From NCBI GenBank assembly GCA_031763025.1, contig JASSKH010000003.1, positions 5,632,718-5,696,717 on the forward strand: a stretch of DNA of 64,000 nucleotides. Direction: 5' to 3'. Every line of letters begins with the position of its first letter. Position 1 is the stretch's first letter. Below are positions 32,915 through 45,404 of this stretch, piece by piece. Below the pieces are notes generated by a model. That model had not been told where the DNA came from, did no database searches, and saw nothing but the letters and a program-made list of their open reading frames with translations. This stretch comes from Macrocystis pyrifera (taxonomy: Eukaryota; Sar; Phaeophyceae; Laminariales; Laminariaceae). A program made the position numbers and the translations under genes.

Positions 32915-33903
32915 TGGTGAGCGGGTGTATATTATGTGTGTTTCAGAAATGACACAGACATGCTGGAGGTGGACTAAGCTGTGTGCTGACGTAAGGTGGT
33001 CTGAATAGTTCCTAGACGGGCATGGCGACGCCAACCGTCGATGCACCCAGGCGAAGTTGAGTTGGCGGCATGTCACCAGTAGTGAGAGCGATGCGCTGCT
33101 TCAAAGGTAATATAGCAACCCACACGTTGCGCAGACCTGTCGGCCTGTGGGTTTACCATGGATACAGTTCGGATTCTCTTCGTCCTCGGCGTGTTGGTAG
33201 TAACGGACGAGACCGGCTGCTGATTATCTCGCCTTGGCACGCGGCAGGCGGCGCGGATCGTGCTGGGCAAGTTCGAAGTGCTTTTGCGAGGGGAGTGTCT
33301 TTCAACAGATATCTCGCTTCTTATGCCCTACCTCGATGCTGCGGACGCAGCTGCGGAAATGTCCAGGTGCGCATCGTAATAAAATGATCGATCTGCGATA
33401 CCATGCGTCAATCCTCACAAGCCGTCATGCATAATGCGAAACCTATGACTGCAGCATTAGTAGCAATCATGGAAGGGGCCTCGCGGAGAGCTCTCATCCG
33501 GGCGATATCTCTGTCTAATACACTTTATCTGGCCAGGACTCTCCAGCACGCCACTCTCTTCTTCCTGCCTCCCGAAAAACCACTCAGACGTCTTCTGAGA
33601 GAATCTCCAACGTGGTCCTGAGAGCGTTTACCATTCCTCTTCAGCGAACACGTCGCCTTGCCACTCTGTGTGGCATATACGTAGGTGGGAGGGAAAGGGT
33701 TTCCCTGAGCCACAGGAGATTTCGTTACCTCCGGGGGGCGGCAGGGCGTCGCCTTGTCAGGGCCAACCGGTGGGACTTACAGGTGACTACGACGCTCCAA
33801 AGCGGGATGAGGGGGCACATGCACGAAACTACGAGATCCGTCGACCTTTCCAACATTGAAAAGAGAGCTCGCCCCAGTGTGGCTTGCGTACGAGTAGGGT
33901 TGC

Positions 33904-34356
33904 TTGCCTTGCTTGCTTTCTCGCCTGCTTGCTTGCTTGCAGGTTTTGCCACAACGGTGCGCGACCGTAGTGCGATGTGATGCAGAGTGCGGCACTCCAT
34001 GTCTTGCGGCGCCTCGATTCTTGGAGTGTGTGAAATGCGGAAAGTTTGCGTTGTCGTTGTTGGGCAACGGTGGCCCGCTCTCTCCGCTACAGTTCAGCTA
34101 CCGTCCGACAAACGATTCTGGTCTTCACGCGCGCCGTGACAAGCGGTTTCGCCCCCCCTCTCCTCCTCGTTCTCAAGAAGCCCTTGATGTTTCGGAGCAG
34201 TTGTTGGTCAGTTCAAATGATGCTGTGCAAATAGCGTACAAAAAATGGCGAGCTTCGTTGCCCAGGGCTATACACGATGGGAAACCTGCTTGTCGACCGA
34301 TGTGGAATCCCTGTTTTTGGTATCCACCTTGCGAAGTAGAGATGCTTTCTTGTTGA
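33904..34356 (+). CDS. Unidentified open frame, 150 codons
   Basis: Open from 33904 to 34356. The N-terminal part is Leu/Cys-rich (tandem CTTGC words), and the middle is charged with a plausible SQEALDVSEQLLVSSNDAV helix. There is no known domain and no splice context I trust. It could be a decayed exon or chance. Confidence 0.15.
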   Translation: MPCLLSRLLACLQVLPQRCATVVRCDAECGTPCLAAPRFLECVKCGKFALSLLGNGGPLSPLQFSYRPTNDSGLHARRDKRFRPPSPPRSQEALDVSEQLLVSSNDAVQIAYKKWRASLPRAIHDGKPACRPMWNPCFWYPPCEVEMLSC

Positions 34357-35870
34357 TCGGGGCACCCAGGCGCAACAAGTTTCCGTTCCCACTTTTTTAT
34401 GTGTGTGTCGACAGCTTTGGGACTTCGCCAACCAGTTGGTCATGTCCAGAAGCGCAACAGCCGAAAGCTATATATGTGGTGGCACAAGAAAAGAAAGGAA
34501 ACAGGTAGGTGGGCACAGTCAAGCACTTGAACACTTTCCCCGAGACGAGACCCGTGTGTGAAACAAAAAAGGGAGCAGGGGTGTCGTGTACGACACGGGA
34601 CTACAGCAACGTCCACGCTCCCCAGCCGGGTGGCTAGTGTGTAGTTGGTTATTGGTGAGCATCTACAACTCGACGGTACATGCGCATCAAGTACGTCCGT
34701 GGCTTTCGTGGCGATCCCGAACGCAATGTGCAACCTCTGTAGCTTCCCAAGCATACAGCTATGGGTTCATGTATTTCCCTGTGCGTTTCCGTTGTGTGAT
34801 ACGCTCGCCCTGCGTTGTACGCCTCGTTCGATCCATAGTAGCGCAGACGCTGACCGACCCCATCGACTTGACTCTGCAGCGAATCTCGGCGCGAGTATCT
34901 GGTACGTATCTGCCACAAGCATTCACAGCTGTACTACATGAAAATGTTAACTCGGAAAGCTTGAGGTAGGCGCTGTAGGACCCCTCACTAACAGTTCCGA
35001 AGAGTCAGAACAAGATTGTGGGCCGCGCCCCTATAGATATTGGATATTCGGGTCAACGTCAATGGTTTCACCAGCGCTCGCAACACAGAGCTATGTGTGA
35101 TACGGTTCAAACATAAGAGGCAGCATTGAATAGCAACCATCTAGTTGATATAATGTCCGATGAAGGCTGGGGTAACGTTGGTTCGACCTTGAGCGTACAA
35201 GGGGATCCGCGTCTCTGTGCATCGCAAACCACCCCCGTTTTCTCGGTAGCCGCTGAGGGCACAAGCCGCTGACAAAGCCTTACCATAGAAATGCACGGCG
35301 GTGGCAGGTTTCCCTCAGAGCAGGACGGCGAGCTGTAGTGTACAACTCTCCAGACTATCACCTGCCATCAGTGTCTATGTTCTCTTGCGTGCTGATGTCC
35401 TGGGGGTACCAAGTCACCACCGTTCTAAAGGTATGCCCTTCACGAGGGGTTGTCGTCGTTTCTGAGTAGCGATGCTCTCGCAAACATTCGCACTGGTATG
35501 CGTGCGAAGCCTGAACGTTACCGTAACAGCTTGATGGGACTCGAGTATATTTTCCCCTTGAGCCAGGAACATGGCCAGGCGAAACGAACCCATCTTGAGA
35601 ATACATGCGTGCGCATAACAACGTTTTGTTCTAGACCGTTGCCGATACCGCCGCCCCGCTAAGTTCTATGTGTCACGTCAATGAGGAAAGCAACAGACTC
35701 TCTCGCTCATATCATACATTTTACGGCACTCTCGAAGAAGGGCACTCGAAGACGGGCACCCCGAGACATTATTCTCGTCGCTTTCTAAGTGTGTTTTTGT
35801 CCCTCGTTCGCTTTCCCGCGCGACGTCGCGCCTTATTCTGGATAATTCCGCCAGAAACCAACGGAGGACT
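34357..35870. other. No gene recognised
   Basis: Short frames on both strands only; no repeat shared within the window. Confidence 0.4.
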
Positions 35871-36227
35871 TCCTTCAGCTTCTTCCCTGCGCCCACGATG
35901 TTATCCCCCTCCGCGAACCCAAAGGTTATTTCACCCAGACAGAGCGCAGAAGCGAAACAGTCGTTTGGGACCCGGCTGTTGCGAAGAAGTTGGGGCTGTC
36001 GCCCAGCACATTTTCTGAGAATAGCGTCGGATTCGGCGGCGGCGAAGCCGATGGTCACGGTGCGGTGTCAGCAACGGGGGGGAGAGGGCCGTTCGACGTC
36101 TCCGTCCTGTGCACGGCGTACAAGGACCTGAACGCCCTTTTGAATCTGAGCTCGCTGCAGGGAGCGAGGCTCTCATGCTACAGGAAAACGAAAGCTGTAC
36201 ATATGTTCCACTGCCGCAAGATGTAGC
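35871..36227 (+). CDS. Exon-like open frame, function unknown
   Basis: One plus-strand frame stays open about 115 codons and reads VIPLREPKGYFTQTERR, then VVWDPAVAKKLGLSPSTF, a Gly-rich turn, and FDVSVLCTAYKDLNALLNLS. The composition is more protein-like than its neighbours. A pyrimidine-rich CTTCCTTCAG near 35871-35880 could be an acceptor. The minus strand is also open here (35678-36058), so strand choice is uncertain. Confidence 0.2.
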
Positions 36228-37084
36228 TTCATACCACCGACATCACTGTTCTGGGGAGGGGCGTAGCAATCGAAACCCACGATGGGAACGAAACGCATGT
36301 ATCCCCCTAGGTTTTCACAGCGTTTTTTGTCTTGATTACTACTATTAGTATGCTCTCTCTCCGAAATAGTGCGACCATGTATTGCCGGGGGCATCACCGA
36401 GCACGTGGACATACAGCGGTCGGGACGTTAGAAGCGTGCAATGCTTTAATCGACGTTTGAAGAGGTTTGTGTCCCCCGCCCCTGCACTTTCCGCTACCCT
36501 GATTAGGCTACTGTTCTTCCATGGCACGCTTTCCAACACCTCGCCCCGTTCCGCCGCTGGGAACCGTTTCGGCTCGGCGGCGCAGTCCAGCCTCAGTCGC
36601 TCGTTGCTCCTCCTGCTCATTGCCGTAGAACAGCGCGGGATGCCGGGGCTGTCTGTTGCAGCCAGATTGTTTGCACGACCACCACATCGTAGGGCATGCA
36701 GGAGAGTTTGCTGCCTGCGCACCGGACCAATTCAATATTTGGATCTAAGCTACAGTATCACTCACCATGTTGTGGATGCGGGAGTTCCAGAGGCTAGGGT
36801 AGGCGTTGAGAAGAGACGAGGACATTACCAGGGGCTTCTCCAAGAGAAGAGCCGTCGGTACCTGTGAATAGCATTTGCCGTCGCGGGCCGCTGGGGTGAG
36901 GAGGGCCTACCTGGAGCGTCTAACTGGTAGGAAATGAGTATATAGAATAGTTGGCTAGTCCCGTTATGTAAACGGCATATACAGGATAAAACACACAATA
37001 CAACTATTACCAGTGCGTGTGCAGACAAGAGATAGAGCCGATAAGTGTTTGGTTTTTCCCCCCAATCTATTTTATATACCCTAC
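36228..37084. other. No gene recognised
   Basis: Overlapping short frames, none with a recognisable motif. Confidence 0.4.
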
Positions 37085-37280
37085 TTCTCCCGCCCCCTCC
37101 CTTTCGTACCTCAGGTTCGAGATCATCACATATCGGGCTTTCTTACCCCCCTACCCGCGACGGTACGTGCCTTCATTTCTGTCACGGAAATAGTGCAGCA
37201 TTTTCTTCCCCCGTCTCGACTCGCGTCAAATTGCGCATACACGCGCTAAGATTTAAGCGCGTTCTGCAAGCGTTTTTTTT
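37085..37280 (-). mobile_element. Diverged SINE R2-like fragment
   Basis: On the minus strand, blocks follow the R2 body in order: AAGCGC, TGACGCGAGTCGA, GGCACGTACCG. The identity is modest and there is no tRNA-like head. Confidence 0.4.
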
Positions 37281-37765
37281 TCCACAAAAATGAAATCCTG
37301 CGAGGGAACAATTTTAACTCACGATTTGATTCTTCAGCCTTGATCACACTTTTTTTTTTCGCATTTTTTTTTCAAATTTCCATTTTCTTTTTCTATTTTC
37401 AGAATTTTATTTCGAGTCCTTTTTTCCTTTTTTATTACCAGCCCTTGGCGATAAGATTGTAAATTCGTAAAGCTGGGGGGGAAAACCCCAGTAAACGCGG
37501 CTTTCGAGCCATGCCACGGTAGAGGGTTTAGCATTGGGTGGGGGTGGGCGAAGGGTTTGGCTGACGGGGCTACCTCATCAACTGAAAAAGTACCCACGTA
37601 TCGACATGTTTTCAATCCTATTTTTGTTTTACTGCTACTATCAATAGTATTTGGTTTCGTTGTTTTTGAGAGAAGCGCTCGCGCGTTTTCTTAAGGCAAT
37701 CGCACTTTTGTGCAAGATGTAGAGCGCCCCAGTTTATGAGCCTAAGAAAAGTTAGGCTTACCCCC

Positions 37766-37830
37766 CCGCCCCTTGCGTAGAATGGCTCCTTAGTAGTTGC
37801 GACGTTCAACCACTAGGCCACCGGAGGGGC
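37766..37830 (-). tRNA. tRNA-like 5' half (pseudogene or SINE head)
   Basis: The minus strand reads CCTCCGGTGGCCTAGTGGTT, containing a good A box (TGGCCTAGTGG), then CGTCGCAACTACTAA, shaped like an anticodon arm. The T-arm/B box is absent (a poly-G run follows), so it is not a functional tRNA gene. Confidence 0.3.
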
Positions 37831-40800
37831 CTGTACTACAACAGAAGCCCTGCGGGACGAAAACCGTGTTCAGGGTTTGCTTGGGATCCGTTTTCGCGGG
37901 GCCTGCCTTCAAGACCAGCTTTTGTTTCCTTGTTCTTGTCGTAAAGCGGAAATCGACTTTCGGGCGCATCGCGATCAACTACCCCGTCAAGCAATTGCCT
38001 CCGGCTGACACAATCATTTGTCGACGTTGTTCTTTCTCGATGGGCCCCGGTCGTCGCAACAGCAACATCATGCATGAGCTGGGCGAATAAGAACGAGCAG
38101 CCACAAGCGCGCCACTTCACATGTTCAAAGCTCAGACTCCTGCAAGGAACGAACGATTCTCCGTACCGACGATGTGGCGCGGTCGTACTCGTAGTCGTCC
38201 GCGCCGGCCGCGGTGACGACGAAATCGCCTTGGCTTATCCGGGCGTAAAAATCGTTGTATCTGCGATGGGCGGGGGGGGGGCGGGAGTAGATCGGCCGGA
38301 GAGCGTGTCAAGATGCCCGAATTGCGTGCTTCCCGCAGGATTTCCGTCCTACCTGCACTGTCGACCGGGCTTAAGGTAATCAACCCAAGCTGCGAAACAA
38401 AAATGTGCGCACGAAACGAACGTGCGGATCTGGGCGTGCTGCAGTGTGCTTCAAGCCATTCTGAGTTGGGAATGTCGTGACCGTTTTGAAAATCAGTTCC
38501 CGCTGCTCGCCTTTATTGTCCGCCCAGCCACGGTCTTTGAGCGGTCGAGTAAGGAAGACGGAGAGCGTAAGCACGGAGAAGACAGCGGCAGGTTCGCCGG
38601 CGTGTTTCGGTGGAGTCTTTTCGGCCCCTTGAAGCCGTCAAAATCCCGTCGACGCAATACCACCCACGTACATACAATTCAAGGACAGCCACTCGATCTC
38701 ATAGCATTTCTCCCCACCAACATTGCATGCGGTTTTGCGCCGCGAGGCGAGAAAGTGGTATTCTCCTCCTCACCCCCCGTCGCTGCCACGTAACTACAGT
38801 ACGGAACATCCTGGTCTACACCAAAACACTCTGAGGGCGACGAGTTCGTAGATCGTAAGAAAAAACAACTACACACAGCAAACAGCATTCGACATTCTAC
38901 GCGCGCCCTCATAGAAAAGCTGAACGGCGATCTTGCTCACTCAAGGTGTAGGCCTTCTACATAGCGGGACGCGACGCAGGGATGAGCCTGAAGCTCCTCT
39001 GTCAAATCACCTGAAGAGCCCACAGCGTCGAGCAAAAAATGGTATTTGCCTGCAACGGGAAAACGTCGACGTCGCGGATTTGGGCAGAGGAAGGGAGCAA
39101 CGAAGGGGGGGGTAAGGTTTCGAGTACGCTTCACGCTCTTTAGTCGTTATCGATTGAGTGTACTCGGAGCGGGCGGGGAGCGACGAAACGGGTGGTTTTC
39201 CTACAAGTATTGTAACGGTCTATTTTTTTGGGAGACGACGCACAGCGATTGACCGCTGTCGGGGTCCAAGGCCTTTTCGAAAAGCACGTTTCGTAGCCGT
39301 ACTAGCCCGTATTCTTGGCGACCTTATACCTGAAAGGGTAGTCATTTGTCCTTCCCCCCCCTTAGAGCCTTGCCCTTGTTTCAGCACCAAAAGGATGCTA
39401 ACCTGTTATTTGCGGCTTGTTTCCACGACGTTTTGCCCCGCCAAAAAACTGGGATTGAGTTTCATTGTGACCCTATCGCCAACGTTCTTCCGCGGGAATG
39501 ACTTTGCAACGGCGAACCCGATATCACAGCTCCACACGGTTGATGCACCGCACAAAAAACTCTTAAGCTCTGCTGCCCTCTCGTTCGTAAGAATATCTAG
39601 AGAACAACCTACACGTGAACACTACAAACACCTACACGAGCAGCACGACTGTGGGCATCGGCTGCAGATTGGGTCAAGCGAAGCCGAGGGGGGAGGGGGG
39701 TTGGCTTACCCTCCACGCACATCGCCTCCAGACAGGCGAGTAGAGTCTTGTAGTCTCGACGCGCGCTCATCATATTTCCCTGCAAGAAGGCACGATCAGA
39801 GGCGAAAATGGCGGGGAGTACCGTAAATACGCCCCGTCCGCCATGTACGCACAATCAGCCCCCCTGAGATGCAGTGGCATGGTATGCCGCCCATCCCTCC
39901 ACGCCACATTGCCATGATATCAGGCGCCGTTCGAAAACATCAAGGCAAAATATGTTTTGTCCAGCCGCTTGCCCGTCTCCTAGTCCCCATGTCCTGCCCG
40001 CCACACCCACCTGCACAAATCTGACCCGCCGCGTCTTCCACAGCGCTCTGGTTCTTCTATCGACGCGTGCGCCGCCGCCATTCTCTGAGGTGAAAAGCTC
40101 TGCGTTGGATCACGGGATCCTCATGCCGCCCGTTGGCAGGATGTGATGTACAACGCTTGCTTGGGGGAACAACCCTCGGAGGTTGGTTTCTTTCGTCCGC
40201 CTAGGTTCTTCATCTCGAGGGCTTAGGTTCGGTCCCCAGCCCTCGTATGCCTCCTCTAGCAACGCTTCCCACCTACGGTGTAATTGGTGTGTAGACGGAA
40301 CCGCACGTTTTCGGTACCCAGTGTCTAGGATCCGACCACCCGTCACACGATGGACTGTTGCATGAAGCACGGTCGGAGGCACGGTACAGCGTGATGAGCC
40401 ATTCTGCCATATGGATGCCCTACTACGGGGTGTATACTGTGTCCTCACCCCCACCCCCACAGACAGGTCTGGAAACCTAGGCAAGGTGACCGCAAAAGAA
40501 CTTATGGTAGAGGCCCGATTCGTCACCGACGTTCGATCATGCTGGTATTGCTCTTATCACGCATTTACTTGGGCTCACGTTTCCACTTGCTCTCCGTGGA
40601 CGGTTAAAAACGTCGGAGGCGGTTTTTTTCCCTGACTAGAAGGAATCCTCTCCGCAAAATCGTGCGCCGCTGCGGGCACACTTCCATTTTCGAACCCCCT
40701 CGTCACAACGTCCACGTTCCATATGGAGACCTGGAAGTCGCAAGACGGAGAGAAGTCCCGGGAGCGCGCAGTGCACGCCGCAGAAAAGACGAGAAAAACG

Positions 40801-41054
40801 ATCGACAGAGACTCAAGACAAGAAACACCTCTGACGGCGGAAACATGTTTTTACCGAACCCCACGTCAAACCCAACGTCACGTGTCGTCGTGCCGCGGGC
40901 ACCGATCGTACCCGCTCATGACGATCGTGGAGCACGCTATGCTGTCGCTGTTGCCACTGTGGACATAGGGAGAGCGTAGGGCGGGCGCACGTTGAACGGC
41001 AGCCTCAATCCGTATCTATTACCACAAATCTTGCGCTTAGAACGATGTTAGTTA
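37831..41054. other. No gene recognised; several 60-220 codon frames
   Basis: The longest frame is 222 codons (39158-39826, plus) and is low-complexity in parts. Frames at 37797-38090 and 40662-40979 look mildly protein-like (SNPTSRVVVPRAPIVPAHDD in the latter). No family is recognised. This is the most gene-like GC context in the window, but I cannot support a gene model. Confidence 0.35.
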
Positions 41055-41566
41055 TTGTTCTTTCCACTGGGGACTTGGTCGATCTGCGCCTCAGAAATTG
41101 AGCGGAATGTCCGTTTTTCAAAATCCCTAACTTGTTCGCCATTCCAACTTCAACACCAGCGTGCTATTGCAGGGGTAGTAATCTCCAGCGGTGTCACTCA
41201 CTGGGCACGGCGTTTTGTTCGCGTTATTGGAAGCACGACAATAAATCGAATCGTGGGCATGGTTCCCCGGCGGAGATTCTCTTTCGATACACGGGATTTT
41301 GACAACTTTGCCCCTCCCATTTGGTCCCGTTTGAAACAGAAGCAGATTCACCGTCGATCGTCAGCTTTCACACACACGACACCTTCGCTGCCGGCGGCTC
41401 GTACCAAACGCGCACGTACATAACCAACAAGGACAGCGGCATATTACCACGTCCAATAGAACCTTCGGCAAGGCTTAAGTGCTTCAAAACAAAATTGGGA
41501 GCTCACGTTCACGTTCCACAAGAGGGGATCCACAATCCTAGCGTCCAAGTCAGTCTTGGCCAGTAG
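41055..41566 (+). CDS. Two overlapping unidentified frames
   Basis: 41055-41423 (122 codons; RRRFSFDTRDFDNFAPPIW) and 41321-41566 (81 codons; SYQTRTYITNKDSGILPRPI) overlap in different frames. They could be one coding segment with a frameshift. No domain is recognised. Confidence 0.15.
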
Positions 41567-41935
41567 GCACTTACTGGTCGCATTTGTAGGTGTTGTCCCC
41601 TTGCTAGTCGACGCGAAATAGTTCGGCAGGTGCTCGTCACAAGAGCCTGCGTTTTTCTAGGATAAACGCGGTTGGGTTCTACGTCTCGAATGGGGGGCTT
41701 GAAACGACATGTGCGAAACATGCAGTGGTCGATGATACAGTTCGTATAAGACAGCCTTGCAATGCCACGACGATTTTCCCCGGTGGCGCCAATAGGCGTC
41801 ATACGGTCTGTCGAACCCCAAGCCCGTGATGAAGAGCCTTGGCGTAAAACACTGGCTCTTTCACACCCTTCGTTTGACGGTGGGATTCGAGCGCAAGCAA
41901 CACCTCTGCAGCAGTGCGTGGGTTTTCTTCACACC

Positions 41936-42140
41936 AAACCATTCTTCTACTCGTCGACATCCAGCATCCAGCACACCCGGTGTCCGTGCTGATTGTTCTC
42001 TCGCGACAGAGATACAAGATAGCTGTAGTCACAAACCACGACGCAGAGATAGTACATCGTAACGAAGTGCTCGCAAGCCGAGTAGACTACGCAACGTCAT
42101 GCCATTATCTTCGATACGACAAGCACAACGTACATACGCC
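41936..42140 (-). mobile_element. R1 SINE-like repeat (antisense), diverged
   Basis: CGTCGACATCCAGCA, GGTGTCCGTGCTGATT, GAGATACAAGATAGCTG and a TGCCATTATC block follow R1 order in reverse orientation. Confidence 0.65.
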
Positions 42141-42200
42141 AGCGTCCAAAACGTATAAAAGCTAGTTCCAGCGACAGCAAGAACTTTTCGGCTTCAAACT

Positions 42201-42490
42201 TTTGCGCCCTGATTGACGAAGAGTTGACATACGAAAATTTGACAGGGTTGTTCTTCATAAACGTACGAAAACTCATGACGGACTTCTTTGAAGAAGAGGT
42301 GTTTTCATTCAAGAATGTCGTACATTTGTGAAGGTTTTGTTTGTGTTTTTTCCGGCCACTTTGACCCTAAATTGCGGACGAAAAAAAAAACAGAAAAAAA
42401 GCCATTATCACGTATTTTCGGATGGTAATGAAGAACACCCCGGCCAGATTTCTTTTTCGAGCTCTTCTTCAATCAGGGCGTAAAAGTGAT
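42201..42490. repeat. Inverted duplication of a coding-like segment
   Basis: 42201-42285 and the complement of 42405-42490 align at roughly 70%. The plus-strand left arm encodes ALIDEELTYENLTGLFFINV, followed by RKLMTDFFEEEVFSFKN and a stop. The right arm on the minus strand encodes ALIEEELEKE, then (after a one-base shift) GVFFITIRK. The arms converge. The protein is not recognised. Confidence 0.55.
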
Positions 42491-43515
42491 TTCCGTGAAA
42501 CTAAATAGTTCTCTTAGGTTTTCCAAAGAGCTCATTTTCATTGTTGCGGTACTTTGGCAGGCGTTTCTTATGGCAGCATTGTACGGCTTGCAAAACAAAA
42601 CAGTACGTGCCACGGACATCTTCCCCTTGTTGATACCACCATGTCAACAGGTGTGACGTCAAATTATCTGACTTATTGACCGATTAAGGGCCTAAAAAAA
42701 CATCATATGGGTTATAGTATTGACCGCTTGAATGCCTACCAGGTATGCAACAACGCCTCAGTAACTAATACGAACGCCCAAACCAGCTTCACCAATGTGT
42801 TCCCTGTGGTGTTGGTACGGTGACGTGGACATGCGTTGTGTTGTGAGTTTCTATATATTCATTGTGTTAAGGCCTACAGGTGGAATGCTACGTTTATTTT
42901 TCTGGAACCAGCTCCCAGAGAAAGAACAATGACAGTAACGTAAACTGACTGCACCAGCCAGCAAAATCAACTTGAAACAAAACTGAAGGAAAAGGAAATT
43001 GAAAGAATACTAACCTCGGCAGATAAACAACATATACTCCGGGCACGAGCCAAACGTCTCGTCTCTCGTCGCTGTTGATCGAGCGCAGGTGTTGTGGACG
43101 TGATGTGGGTTTCAGAGTTGTAGGGCTGCTCTTTCCCAGGAAAACCTTGTGACCAAGTGCGCTCCTCTCAGCACGAGAGTTTGTTCAGGGAGGCGTGATT
43201 TCCTTGGTGTTTCTCACATCGACCCCTTAGATTTAGGTTGGCTGACTGCTCGGCATGGATATCGTTTTTGACCCGATGTTTCCTGAGAGTCCTCTCTAAG
43301 ACAACAACCCCGTTTGGCTTCAATCTAGTAGCTGCACTCGAATCGTTATCTTAGAGGCCTCCCGGCGCTTAACCTAGCAATTTCCTATTGAATTTAATCC
43401 CCGCAACACGTACCTCCATCCAGTGGTGATGTGACGGTCGAAACACAATTTCCAAAACAAAAAGGGTAAGGTTTGAAGAGGGGTGTATTGTTTTTGAGGG
43501 GCGTGTGTTTTCATC
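42491..43515. other. No gene recognised
   Basis: About 1 kb of spacer with no ORF or repeat I can support. Confidence 0.45.
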
Positions 43516-44302
43516 CATGTTATACGGTAGGCTTGTCCAACCTAGGCCCGGTGCCTTGCTATCCTTTCTACTGTGGATTTCCTACTTCGTCCACCACGGT
43601 TTCCCTTCTACTCCTCCTGCCATCCCCCCTGCCCTCATTTCCTTGGTCGAGCTTCTTTCCACCCCTCCTGTTGCCTCCCCCCCCGCTCATCCCCTTGGAC
43701 ACCACCCACGACGAATAAGCGACGCAGCCTACACAGCTTTGCTTCATTCTCGTGCGAAGTCCGCCAGGTCTCGGGTTCTCTCCACCAGTGATCGTCTCGA
43801 ACATTACCCGATTGAGTTGTCGCTCCTTGTTTTGCCACTCCGCGGCCCCTGCATAAACGAGCCGCCGCTTGCGGATGGTCGTTGACGATGCTCTCGCAAC
43901 GTGTCCTCTTGTGAAGACCTTCGCGTACAAGAGGGTGGTGCAGTCGATACGAATTTGGTGCTGGAAGCCAATGACTCGCAAGAAGGACTTGGTGGTGAGC
44001 TGTGCGGAGCTCGGAGCTAGGCGAAGTGTTTCCGATCCGCTCTGAGGATCCACGTCACACACCACACCCGTACAGCAGGATCTCGATCACCTGGGCCTTC
44101 GGCAGGCGGACGTTCGGAGTAATAGGGACGGGTCGCTCTACCATACAACTCCGGGCCGTACCGTTTGAGGCATGCCCGCATGAGACGGATCCGTCGGTCG
44201 ACTTCGAGCGAGAGGTCAACGATTTCTTCGTGGATAATGCCGGCTAAAGCTGTAAGAACTCGGCCGTCTGCTTATATGTCTGGCTCGCTGCTGCGATGAC
44301 GT
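43516..44302 (-). pseudogene. LINE L3: truncated, internally deleted copy
   Basis: The minus strand carries the post-RT blocks VIGFQHQIRIDCTTLLYAK, TTIRKRRLVYAG and ETITGGENPRPGG. It then skips about 60 residues present in the other copies (the WHRYIVEDL...ILEAAERF region) before the G/R-rich tail. The 5' end is near the position corresponding to 61305 in L6. Frames are broken; no catalytic core. Confidence 0.8.
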
Positions 44303-44914
44303 GTGTATGGCGCCGGAGCATTACCGTGTTAATATAGACCACTCGGGGCTAGTGTGGTTGAAGATGAACATTTCAGTGATGGAGATTGCCTCCGAAAACA
44401 GCACTACCGATCAAATCTTGGTCAAGATTGCCCGGTGATAGACAATCTTGATGCGATACAGTCTTGATGTTTTCGGTAATTTTGACTAAAAGAGGCAATC
44501 TCAATCTAGACGTCAATTTCACAATCTTCAGATCGCAATTTTTTTCAAGCGGTTTTGGTGTTTTGTGCCCGCCCTCCGTAGCTCCTGCATTATTATACAA
44601 CTTGTATGTATGCTGCAGGATGCTCACAATACAGCAATTCAGCAACGTACAGACTACGCAAGCAGTGTACGAGTCGCAGTATGCACGCTCTACATATCAT
44701 GGAAAGGTATACAGCAGTGCGGTACAGCGACCGAGCGTCACATGACACTCTTACTACTGCATACTTCATCTACCCGACACTAGTTCCAAGCTCTTATACC
44801 TCAAATGCCGGAATGTGCTGTAGTTGTTGCTGTCGATTGATAGCGCCCGTGACGGCACTTACCATATACATCTTGCTTTTGGCAGCCGTCATCGCACTCC
44901 TCACATTAAAACTA
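44303..44914. other. No gene; 121-bp hairpin
   Basis: GAGATTGCCTC at 44382-44392 pairs perfectly with GAGGCAATCTC at 44492-44502. The next inner block CGAAAACA/TGTTTTCG also pairs. No target duplication is clear. Confidence 0.4.
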
Positions 44915-45018
44915 TTACGGGGGTCCATAGTTAACGGGACCAATTTTGTTAGTAAAAATAGGTAAATATATAGATTTTTGTGTTTACCATAGGTCCTATT
45001 AACTATGTACCCCCGTAA
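44915..45018. mobile_element. M2 MITE, copy c
   Basis: 104 bp, TTACGGGGGTCCATAG...CCCCCGTAA, left flank TA, right flank CA. The interior is the same as M2-b. Confidence 0.82.
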
Positions 45019-45404
45019 CAGTATACCAAAGTAAGTCTACGGCGATCTTGACGGGCCAAAAGTTCAAATTAAACCATCACGCGACCTCCTGTTGTGCCCG
45101 TCTATGGTTTATTACCGGTACATTGTTCGTTTTAGAAGCTCACTTTATTTCATGTGGTTGTGTTGTTCTGCTATTGTGTGGATTATGCGGAAACGGTAGT
45201 AGATTTGCACCCCGGCCGCCAAATTTGGAACCGGGTACCCGACCGGGTGAGGGGGGGGGGGGGTGAGCCAGAACCGGAACCAGGAAACGTCTCGTACTAT
45301 AGCAATCCAGACCGATATCAATCCTCTCGTCTCATCAAACATCCAATATCAACCCCGCGGGGAAACCATGGTAGTCTATCTTATTTCCGCAATCGCATCG
45401 GTCT
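45019..45404. other. No gene recognised
   Basis: Contains CCGGGTACCCG and a poly-G run near 45251-45264; similar palindromic words occur at 48.6 kb. Confidence 0.35.

Noticed and set aside
39158..39826. 222-codon plus-strand frame
   Set aside because: Longest frame in its area but no motif, low-complexity patches and a competing minus frame; no support for a gene.
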